Below, in pieces: positions 1-5,377 of a stretch of 9,485 nucleotides of DNA. The notes under the pieces were generated by a model. That model was not told the DNA's origin, ran no database searches, and was given only the letters and a program-made list of their open reading frames with translations. The stretch is from NCBI GenBank assembly GCA_002348185.1, contig DDYW01000043.1, positions 1 through 9,485 of the forward strand, in the 5' to 3' direction. This DNA comes from Candidatus Hydrogenedentes bacterium UBA2224 (GTDB taxonomy: Bacteria > Hydrogenedentota > Hydrogenedentia > Hydrogenedentales > SLHB01). Within the stretch, counting starts at the first letter, position 1, and each line of letters starts with the position of its first letter. The position numbers and the translations under genes were made by a program.

Positions 1-168
1 CACAACACCGGTGCTGGACACCGTCAGTTGGACGTCGCCACGCTGGACGGCAACCGGGAGTGGGGGAGCCTCCGCTTCCCGGCTGCGTTCGCTCCGGTAT
101 GTCAGTAGCGCGCGGGCAGACACTGCAATGACCACGAAAACCGCTATCAGTGCGATCAGTCTCTTCAT
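1..168 (-). CDS. HlyD/MacA-type efflux periplasmic adaptor, N-terminal part (partial)
   Basis: Only the first 56 codons are in the window; the gene runs off the left edge. The product begins MKRLIALIAVFVVIAVSARA, a short basic start followed by one hydrophobic segment (about residues 4-22), so it is probably anchored in or exported across the inner membrane. Residues 38-56 (PVAVQRGDVQLTVSSTGVV) match the pattern that opens the first beta-strand/lipoyl half of membrane-fusion proteins. These proteins bridge an inner-membrane pump (RND or MacB-type ABC) to a TolC channel. The ATG at 168 overlaps the stop codon of the upstream TolC-family gene as ATGA, which implies one transcript and coupled translation. 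The pump that would decide between RND and ABC lies outside the window. The family call rests on a short N-terminus plus the TolC neighbour. Confidence 0.8.
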   Translation of the reverse strand, partial: MKRLIALIAVFVVIAVSARALLTYRSERSREAEAPPLPVAVQRGDVQLTVSSTGVV

Positions 169-1964
169 TTTTCCTCCTCCCCGAACGCGGCCAGATCGAC
201 GCCGCGGCGATCCAGCAGGGTGCCTTCCGTGTGGTACAGCGCCGTGAGGGCCTTGATGTAGCCCACACGCGCGTTCACCTCATCCACCTTCGCGTTCACC
301 AGGCTCTCCTGGACTTGCAGGACATCCAGGTTGGTTGATTGTCCCAGCCGGAACTGGTCCTGCTCGATGCGGAATTCCTCTTCGCGGCTCCTCACCTCCT
401 CTTGAGTCGCCATGATCCGTTCCCATTGCCGTTCGACTTCGACGCCCGCCTGGCGTATCTCCGATTCAATGGCCTGTTCGAGATTGAAGATCGCGGCTTC
501 CGCCTGCTTCAACTGAAACTTGGCCCGGCGGTTGGCGGCGCGTTCAGCGCGGTTAGTCAGCGACATCTCGAAGTCGAGGCCAACCTCGAAGTCGTCATAG
601 CTGCTGTCGTCGAGATACTTGCTGGCCTCCCGGGACGTCACGCCCTCACTGGACCGGCCGTAGCTCGCCGACAAGTCCAGCCTGGGCAGAAGGCCGTTCT
701 TCGTGCGCACGACTTCCAGGTCCGAATTGGCCAGACTCAGCCTGGCCTGCGCGAGGTCCGGCCGGAACTGGGACGCCAAAGCAAGCGAGGTGTCGAGCGA
801 CCACGACACGTCCTCGATTCCGGGAAGGGGTAGCGAAGTGAGGCTGAGGTCCGCGGGAGCCTGGCTCTCGGGATTCATCAGTCGCCACAGGTCGATGGCG
901 CTGTTGTGAAGGTCGGCTTGTGCGCTGATGAGAGCGGCTTTCTGTGATGCGACTTCGGCCTCGGCGGAAACACGATCGCTCCTGGGCAATTTGCCGACTT
1001 CAATGTACGCTTCGTTAAGCGCGAGTTGCTCGTCGGCGAGTTGGAGGGCAAACTGGCGAATCCGGAGCGTTTCCTGGGCCAGGGCCAGGTCCCAGTAACT
1101 GGTTTCGACTCCTTCGGCGAGGGTCAGGGCATAGTCGCGAAACGCCAGATCGCCAATGGCGGCGTTGTTGCGCGCCTTGCGCAGACCCACCAGGTTCACG
1201 TTGGTGCCGAAGCCGCGCAGCAGCGCCTGGGTCAGGGCAATGTTCCAGGTGCCGGTGTAATCCGTGTCATACCCGAGCAACGCGGTGCGCTGGTAGTTTC
1301 CCGTGAGGGACAGGGTGGTGCCGGTTGGAAGCGGCTGGGCGAGTTCGACCGATGTGCCGAACCCTTCCGTCGTGCTCACCTCGATGTCGGGTCCATTAAC
1401 GATTTCCCGGATCGTCTCGGCCGCTTCAAGAAACTCCCTGATATCGTCCAGTTCCTGGATGACGGTGTTGCCGGAAGTTCCGGCGGCCGAACTCATGCCG
1501 GAAATGCTCCCTGCGCCGACGCTCATCGAGGGGCGGTCCTGGTCGCTGTATTCCCCCGTGATCGAGACGGTGGGGTCAAACGCGGCCCGGGCCTCCGCGA
1601 TGGCCTGGCGGATGATCTCGGGTGAATACTCGCGCACCTCCAGTTCGCGATTCCGCAGGAAGGCCGTGCGCAACGCGGTATCGAGCGTCAACGGGGCCGC
1701 CCCGGACGCGTCTCCGACCGCAGGCTCGCCTTCGGGGGAACCCGCCGCGGGCCGTGCGGCATCGGGTTCGGGCACGGTCGCCGTATTCTCGAGTGCCTCG
1801 GGGATAACGCTGGGCGGACGGGTATTCTCCGGAGTCCATTGAGGATGGTACGAAGCGCACCCGCAAACAAGCGCCAACAGGAACGCGCCGGAGCCGAACG
1901 GCCCCGTCAGAAAGCGGCCCGGATGGCCAGACGCTGCGATTCTCTTGGAGGTCTTTATGCACAT
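165..1964 (-). CDS. TolC-family outer-membrane efflux lipoprotein
   Basis: A 599-aa protein. The start is the ATG at 1964, preceded by AAGAGG seven to eight nt upstream; the frame stays open further upstream to 2126 but without a ribosome site. A signal peptide (about residues 15-35) ends in the lipobox-like V-C-G-C with the lipidated Cys at 36, then a Pro/Ala/Glu-rich linker (about 41-90). Two outer-membrane efflux protein repeats follow, roughly 92-365 and 385-580. Typical segments are ALLRGFGTNVNL (248-259) in the first and the coiled-coil stretch FRLGQSTNLDVLQVQESLVN (538-557) in the second. It should form the trimeric outer-membrane channel of a tripartite exporter with the adaptor encoded next. 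An insertion of about 60 residues (140-200), including a predicted helix at 168-190, sits where a short surface loop between barrel strands would be expected. It is 100-150 residues longer than typical TolC proteins. Substrate unknown. Confidence 0.9.
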   Translation of the reverse strand: MCIKTSKRIAASGHPGRFLTGPFGSGAFLLALVCGCASYHPQWTPENTRPPSVIPEALENTATVPEPDAARPAAGSPEGEPAVGDASGAAPLTLDTALRTAFLRNRELEVREYSPEIIRQAIAEARAAFDPTVSITGEYSDQDRPSMSVGAGSISGMSSAAGTSGNTVIQELDDIREFLEAAETIREIVNGPDIEVSTTEGFGTSVELAQPLPTGTTLSLTGNYQRTALLGYDTDYTGTWNIALTQALLRGFGTNVNLVGLRKARNNAAIGDLAFRDYALTLAEGVETSYWDLALAQETLRIRQFALQLADEQLALNEAYIEVGKLPRSDRVSAEAEVASQKAALISAQADLHNSAIDLWRLMNPESQAPADLSLTSLPLPGIEDVSWSLDTSLALASQFRPDLAQARLSLANSDLEVVRTKNGLLPRLDLSASYGRSSEGVTSREASKYLDDSSYDDFEVGLDFEMSLTNRAERAANRRAKFQLKQAEAAIFNLEQAIESEIRQAGVEVERQWERIMATQEEVRSREEEFRIEQDQFRLGQSTNLDVLQVQESLVNAKVDEVNARVGYIKALTALYHTEGTLLDRRGVDLAAFGEEEK

Positions 1965-2054
1965 GACATACCTCTTGACTGATTCTGCGAACAGAGCGGA
2001 TGATCCTGGCGGTGAAATGGCATCCAGCGGCGCGTACACAGGACTGACGTTTCT

Positions 2055-2086
2055 TGTATAGTGTGCCGGAGGTTCGGGTTTGTTAC
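2055..2086 (-). promoter_or_regulatory. Putative ECF-type promoter for the TolC-adaptor operon
   Basis: On the minus strand GTAACAAACC (2086-2077) is followed after 16 nt by TATACA (2060-2055). The expected start near 2048 leaves a leader of about 84 nt before the ATG at 1964. There is no TTGACA-like hexamer at the right distance, which argues against an ordinary housekeeping promoter. The same decamer occurs in front of the divergent sigma-factor gene, so the likely user is that ECF sigma factor. GTAAC-type -35 elements are known for some ECF sigma factors, for example Caulobacter SigF. The assignment here is inference. Confidence 0.5.
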
Positions 2087-2141
2087 GCCCCGGCCTCGGA
2101 CGGGGTTTCCCGGCATCCCCGGTCACGCCGGGGCCGGGACT

Positions 2142-2175
2142 GTAACAAACCGCGCCGGGCCCGACACCCTCTACA
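2142..2175 (+). promoter_or_regulatory. Putative autoregulated ECF-type promoter for the sigma-factor operon
   Basis: GTAACAAACC (2142-2151) is followed after 18 nt by TCTACA (2170-2175). The expected start near 2182 gives a leader of about 80 nt before the GTG start at 2263. The decamer is an exact inverted copy of the one at 2077-2086, and the downstream boxes agree in five of six positions (TATACA and TCTACA). Two matched promoters facing away from each other beside an ECF sigma gene is the usual picture of an autoregulated ECF regulon. The exact -10 and the slightly long spacer are uncertain. Confidence 0.5.
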
Positions 2176-2262
2176 TTGAGTGCAGTCTGGGACGGGCAAG
2201 CTCCGGAAGTCCGAGACTTCAGTGCGTTGCGAGCCGCGAATTACGGGAGGGGAGTTTCCGGC

Positions 2263-2823
2263 GTGCCTGAGTCTTCGAGAGACGCCGACCGGCGCGATAT
2301 CGGGGCTGCGCTTGAGGGCGACGAGGCGGCCTGTGCGCGTCTTGTTGAACGGTATCAGGCGGAGGTATTCCGATGGATGTGGCGGTTTTCGCGGGATCGG
2401 CAGACCGTGGATGAACTGGTGCAAGATGTGTTTGTCGAGATGTTCGGCAGCCTGCGGGGTTACGCGGAGCGTGGAGCGTTTGAACACTGGCTGCGCAGCA
2501 TTGCCACGCGCACAGGCTATCGGTACTGGCGGGAACGCAAGCGCGAGCGGGAACGCTTTGAGGCTTTGACGCCCGCGCTCCAGGCGGTACTGGAGAGCCC
2601 CCGGGATGCCGCGCCCTCCGAGGCCGCGGAATGCCTGCATCACGTGCTCGACGGCCTTCCGCCAAAGGACCGTCTTGCCCTGACATTGCACTATTTTGAC
2701 GATCTCGATACGCTTGAAATCGCCCGGCAACTCGGCTGGAGCCATACCTTGACACGGGTTCGGATGCACCGGGCGCGAGGACGTCTGAAGAAGGCGCTCC
2801 ACTCGCTTGAGGCAAAGAGGTGA
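2263..2823 (+). CDS. ECF-type (sigma-70 family) RNA polymerase sigma factor
   Basis: A 186-aa protein from the GTG at 2263, chosen because GGGAGGGGAG (about 2245-2254) sits 8 nt upstream and because known ECF factors begin close to this point. A TTG at 2176 is in frame but overlaps the proposed promoter. The sequence has sigma region 2 at about 20-92, with DELVQDVFVEMF (50-61) and the aromatic/basic FEHWLRSIATRTGYRYWRER (73-92) of regions 2.3-2.4. Region 4 spans about 129-178, with GLPPKDRLALTLHYFDDL then the helix-turn-helix TLEIARQLGWSHTLTRVRMH (150-169). There is no region 1 or 3, as in ECF sigma factors. It should direct core polymerase to the local GTAACAAACC promoters when released from its anti-sigma factor. 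The probable anti-sigma gene follows at once: its ATG lies 5 nt after this stop. Confidence 0.92.
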   Translation: MPESSRDADRRDIGAALEGDEAACARLVERYQAEVFRWMWRFSRDRQTVDELVQDVFVEMFGSLRGYAERGAFEHWLRSIATRTGYRYWRERKRERERFEALTPALQAVLESPRDAAPSEAAECLHHVLDGLPPKDRLALTLHYFDDLDTLEIARQLGWSHTLTRVRMHRARGRLKKALHSLEAKR

Positions 2824-2828
2824 CCGCC

Positions 2829-3092
2829 ATGAACGTGCCACTGGAACAACTGGACGAGCTTGCCCGACGGGCGCGGGAGGAACACCCTGAGGCCGGAGAT
2901 GTCCGCGATGCCGTACTGAATCGCATCCGAACGGAACCGGCTCCGCAGTACCGGGATGCGCCGTTGCTGGTGTTCACGGCGGCATATGCCGCCGCGTCGA
3001 TAACGGTGTGTGCCGTGGCGGTGCGCCTCTCGCTCGGGGCAACGGACCCTCTGGAACCGCTGTTCGCACTGGCGCAGACTTTCACCCTATAG
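2829..3092 (+). CDS. Small single-pass membrane protein, probable anti-sigma factor (CnrY-like position)
   Basis: An 87-aa protein. The start is the ATG at 2829, with AAAGAGG (2814-2820) at ideal spacing; a GTG at 2820 overlaps the sigma stop but lacks a proper site. Residues 1-44 are charged and probably helical and cytoplasmic, with no zinc-binding HxxxCxxC signature. Residues about 45-67 (PLLVFTAAYAAASITVCAVA) form one membrane helix, leaving a tail of about 20 residues outside. I recognise no family from sequence alone. The call comes from size, topology and position: it lies directly after an ECF sigma gene and before a membrane-anchored sensor-like gene. CnrY of the Cupriavidus CnrYXH system is likewise a protein of under 100 residues with one membrane helix that holds its ECF sigma. 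Binding to the sigma factor is inferred. Confidence 0.6.
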   Translation: MNVPLEQLDELARRAREEHPEAGDVRDAVLNRIRTEPAPQYRDAPLLVFTAAYAAASITVCAVAVRLSLGATDPLEPLFALAQTFTL

Positions 3093-3104
3093 GAAGCTGG
3101 AAAC

Positions 3105-3707
3105 ATGAGCACAAGCGCGGGCAAGGGACACGATGGACGCCGGGCATTCTGGTGGCACGCATTCGTCATGATCACGCTTGCGTTCCTGAGCGGCATGGCC
3201 GCAGGCGGGGCGGCGGCGGCCATCTGCTTTCTTTCGGCTGGCTTCCGCTTCCCCGAGGGGGCGCGCATGGACCCCGTTTCGGTCATGGAATTCCTGCGCG
3301 ATGATTTGAACCTCTCCGCGGAAAAGGAAGACGCGGTTCGAGCCATCTTACGCAACCACCATGCGCAGTTCATGGCCTACCGGCGCGAGACGATGCCGCG
3401 CGTGCAGGCCCTGTTCGACCAGTTGCGCGACGACATCGCGGCGGAATTGACACCCGAACAGGCCGCGCAGTGGCGGCAACGGTTCGAGACCTCGCGGCGG
3501 CGCTCCTTTCCCATCCGGAAGATGATCTGGCTGGCGGATATGAACAACGACCGGCTCGTGGACGAGGCGGAACTCCGCGCCGGATTCCCCGAAATGGGCC
3601 CCGAATGGTTTAAACAAACCGACACCAACAGCGATGGCGTGCTCGACGAAGCCGAAATCGAAAACGCGGCGCAGGAGCCTGAACTGACGGATCCGGGCCC
3701 TCCGTGA
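3105..3707 (+). CDS. Membrane-anchored CpxP/CnrX-like (Metal_resist-type) protein with two C-terminal EF-hands
   Basis: A 200-aa protein from the ATG at 3105, with AGGAAG (3091-3096) 8 nt upstream. A short cytoplasmic start is followed by one long hydrophobic segment (about 18-46), which could be an anchor or an uncleaved signal. Residues about 55-130 form a helical hairpin in the style of CpxP/Spy/ZraP/CnrX: DDLNLSAEKEDAVRAILRNH early, and an LTPEQ motif at 115-119 followed by WRQRFE. Possible metal ligands in this part are H85, H86 and M90. The C-terminus carries two near-perfect EF-hand loops: D145-N147-D149-L151-D153-E156 and D173-N175-D177-V179-D181-E184. It probably senses a periplasmic signal (calcium or another metal, or envelope stress) and controls the anti-sigma factor, as CnrX does with CnrY. 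The helical-domain call is by pattern; the EF-hands are direct. Confidence 0.75.
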   Translation: MSTSAGKGHDGRRAFWWHAFVMITLAFLSGMAAGGAAAAICFLSAGFRFPEGARMDPVSVMEFLRDDLNLSAEKEDAVRAILRNHHAQFMAYRRETMPRVQALFDQLRDDIAAELTPEQAAQWRQRFETSRRRSFPIRKMIWLADMNNDRLVDEAELRAGFPEMGPEWFKQTDTNSDGVLDEAEIENAAQEPELTDPGPP

Positions 3708-3720
3708 GCGGCGGGGGACC

Positions 3721-4404
3721 TTACCGGTTTTCTTCGAGGACCCACTGGACCGCGCGCTGCACCAATTGGCTTCCGCTGGCGATGTTGAGTTTTCCCTTGA
3801 TCTTCTCGCGGTAGGTTTCGACGGTCTTTCTGCTGAGGTGAAGCTGCCCGGCGATGTCTTTCGTGCCGTAGCCGTGGCCGATGAGTTCGAACACCTGCAG
3901 TTCCCGGTTGGACAATTCGCTGATGGAAGCCTCGCCGCCACCCGCGGCGCTATTGACTAACTGGCTCATGATCCGTTCGGAGACGTGCTCGCTGAAGTAG
4001 ACCCTGCCTTCCATGACCTGCCGGATGGCCTGCACGAGCTTCCCGGTGGCCTCCTCTTTCTGAATGTATCCCGACGCGCCGGCTCGAAGGCACCGCTCGG
4101 CGAACAACAATTCGTCGTGGACGGAACATACGAGGATTCTGGGAGACGAACCCTGCGCGGCGAGTTGTTCGATCAGGTCGAATCCCGTGCCCTCTTTGAG
4201 CCAAAGGTCTACGATGACCAGGTCCGGGTTTAGTGCCTCCACCAGGCGCAGGGCTTCCGAAGCGCCGGAGCAGCCCCCGCATACCTCCAGGCCGGTTTCG
4301 CTCTCGATAAGGTCGGCGAGGCCGCGCCGCAGGACGGGATGGTCATCGACCAGGAGCACGGTGAACTTGCGGCGCGGCGGCTCATGCAGTTCCTCTTCTG
4401 GCAT
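3721..4404 (-). CDS. NarL/FixJ-family response regulator
   Basis: A 227-aa protein from the ATG at 4404, with GAGAGGGGGG upstream at proper spacing; the frame is open upstream but unsupported as coding. The receiver domain occupies about 13-132: acidic pair D20-D21, phospho-acceptor D66 in DLVIVD, the conserved Ser/Thr position at S94 and K116 in GYIQK. A LuxR-type helix-turn-helix follows (about 160-225): LSNRELQVFELIGHGYGTKD, then IAGQLHLSRKTVETYREKIK. It should bind DNA as a dimer when phosphorylated. No histidine kinase gene is adjacent, so it is an orphan here, and its targets are unknown. It is convergent with the sigma operon, 13 nt away. An extended -10 promoter (4502-4510) gives it its own transcript. 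Confidence 0.93.
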   Translation of the reverse strand: MPEEELHEPPRRKFTVLLVDDHPVLRRGLADLIESETGLEVCGGCSGASEALRLVEALNPDLVIVDLWLKEGTGFDLIEQLAAQGSSPRILVCSVHDELLFAERCLRAGASGYIQKEEATGKLVQAIRQVMEGRVYFSEHVSERIMSQLVNSAAGGGEASISELSNRELQVFELIGHGYGTKDIAGQLHLSRKTVETYREKIKGKLNIASGSQLVQRAVQWVLEENR

Positions 4405-4761
4405 GCGTTCGCCCCCCTCTCCCCGGAAGATGGCATGGCGAATCGCAGACTGCCTGCGGGCCGGTGGGCAGGCTGCAATCTCCGCAAATCCGTGAAATTC
4501 AAGTATAGCACAGGATACGGGACGGCTTTCACGAGGACGGGGGCGCTTGATGCGTCTTGCTTCTTGTCCCGGTCTGAGGATTATCGGGCGGGGGGAATCT
4601 GTTAGCTCTGAGGTTGACCGGGGCAGAACCGGGTGACTGCGGGGGACAGCCGGACAGGGATCTGGAACAATACTCCCGGCAGAGGCTTCGGGCAGCGATT
4701 TGAAGGACCGGCCGGGTGTAGGATGATGCAGCGGGAGCCAACACGGAAAGGAGAATGCGAA
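4405..4761. other. Divergent intergenic region, response regulator / OsmC (357 bp)
   Basis: No convincing gene. It holds the leftward promoter of the response regulator (4502-4510) and that transcript's leader. The leader includes an inverted repeat GCCTGC (4452-4457) / GCAGGC (4468-4473) with a 10-nt loop. For the rightward OsmC gene I see only weak -10-like strings (for example TAGGAT at 4719-4724) without a properly spaced -35, so its promoter is unassigned. Confidence 0.6.
4502..4510 (-). promoter_or_regulatory. Extended -10 promoter of the response-regulator gene
   Basis: On the minus strand the sequence reads TGCTATACT (4510-4502), a TGn-extended -10 with five of six bases matching TATAAT. 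The best upstream hexamer is a weak GTGAAA at 19 nt. A start near 4495 gives a leader of about 90 nt to the ATG at 4404. An extended -10 can work without a good -35, so housekeeping-type transcription is plausible. Confidence 0.5.
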
Positions 4762-5187
4762 ATGCCGACTCGAAAAGCAGAAGCCCGTTGGGAAGGGAGC
4801 CTGATCAAGGGCACAGGCACGATGAAACTGGGCAGCGGCGCCTATGAAGGGCCGTTTTCGTTCGGGACGCGGTTTCAGGATGCCCCGGGAACGAATCCGG
4901 AAGAGCTGATCGGCGCAGCACACGCGGGATGTTTCTCGATGGCGTTTTCGGCCTTGCTGGGCGACGCCGGGTACACCCCCGAGCGGATCGATACCGCCGC
5001 CAGGGTGACGATCGACAAGGTGGAGAGCGGATTTGCCATCACCCGGATTGAACTGGACATGACCGCGCGTATTCCGGAGATCAGCGCCTCCAGATTTGCT
5101 GAAATTGCCAACCAGGCCAAGGAAGGATGTCCTGTTTCGAAAGCGCTTGCCGGGACTCACATCGAGCTGAACGCAACCCTGCTCTAG
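4762..5187 (+). CDS. OsmC-family peroxiredoxin-like protein
   Basis: A 141-aa protein from the ATG at 4762, preceded by AAAGGAG (4747-4753) at 8 nt. It has the full OsmC layout: N-terminal strands (ARWEGSLIKGTGTMKLGSG), then FGTRF with R37 and NPEELIGAAHAGCFSMAFS (45-63) carrying E47/E48 and the peroxidatic Cys at C57, and the resolving Cys at C123 in EGCPVSKALAG (121-131). The spacing agrees with E. coli OsmC (Cys59 and Cys125), and the length is typical. OsmC proteins are cytoplasmic dimers that reduce organic hydroperoxides and are often induced by osmotic or stationary-phase stress. The HAGC and EGCPVSKAL signatures fit the OsmC rather than the Ohr branch. It stands alone as a transcription unit; the next gene starts 190 bp downstream and probably has its own promoter. 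Confidence 0.95.
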   Translation: MPTRKAEARWEGSLIKGTGTMKLGSGAYEGPFSFGTRFQDAPGTNPEELIGAAHAGCFSMAFSALLGDAGYTPERIDTAARVTIDKVESGFAITRIELDMTARIPEISASRFAEIANQAKEGCPVSKALAGTHIELNATLL

Positions 5188-5202
5188 CCGGAGTCTGCTT
5201 TG

Positions 5203-5250
5203 GTGCGGGCATCCACCTGGTGTTCCGGAACGCGGGTGAGATGCCCGCGC
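5203..5250. repeat. Long imperfect intergenic hairpin, possible dispersed repeat
   Basis: GCGGGCATC (5205-5213) and GATGCCCGC (5240-5248) are perfect 9-bp inverted arms. Inside them CACC (5214-5217) pairs with GGTG (5235-5238) after a single bulged A, and the centre holds the palindrome GTTCCGGAAC (5222-5231). The whole 48-nt stretch would fold into one long stem. It begins 15 nt after the OsmC stop. There is no T-tract after it, so an intrinsic terminator of the usual type is not supported. The alternatives are a REP-like dispersed element or an mRNA-stabilising hairpin. Confidence 0.5.
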
Positions 5251-5275
5251 TCCTCTCCAGGGCCGGGAAACCCTG

Positions 5276-5281
5276 TATACT
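5276..5281 (+). promoter_or_regulatory. Possible -10 element for the M50 protease gene
   Basis: TATACT at 5276-5281 lies just after the intergenic hairpin. A start near 5288 would leave a leader of about 90 nt before the ATG at 5378. I find no matching -35 hexamer at 16-18 nt, and the TGn extension is out of register by one base, so support is limited to the hexamer and its position. Confidence 0.3.
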
Positions 5282-5377
5282 GGGACACGGCGGTCCAGGA
5301 ACCGCTCGGCTCACCCGGGGGAGATTGCCATTCCGCGGACGAGTCTGTTTTGAGTAAGCGCGAGGAGGGTCAAAAAG

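Noticed and set aside
1965..2126. N-terminal extension of the TolC-family protein to an upstream start at 2126
   Set aside because: It lacks a ribosome site, runs across the proposed promoters and places 54 charged residues before the signal peptide. The ATG at 1964 has AAGAGG upstream and yields a proper lipoprotein signal.
2176..2262. TTG start for the sigma factor at 2176
   Set aside because: It abuts the proposed -10 box and has no ribosome site, and the extra 29 residues do not resemble ECF sequence. The GTG at 2263 has a strong site.
2083..3373. Long minus-strand open frames opposite the sigma operon (2083-2841 and 2219-3373)
   Set aside because: They are Arg/Pro/Ser-rich with no recognisable domain, as expected of antisense frames in GC-rich DNA. 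The plus strand carries clear families with ribosome sites.
3687..3720. Terminator between the EF-hand gene and the response regulator
   Set aside because: ACGGA (3687-3691) / TCCGT (3701-3705) could form a 5-bp stem, but it lies within the coding end with a 9-nt loop and no T-tract, so it is too weak to annotate.
4614..4642. TTGACC at 4614-4619 as the OsmC -35 element
   Set aside because: No acceptable -10 hexamer follows at 16-18 nt.
4405..5160. Long upstream extension of the response-regulator frame (to 5160)
   Set aside because: It runs antisense through the OsmC gene and has low-complexity Pro/Arg/Ser composition. The receiver domain begins normally after the ATG at 4404.
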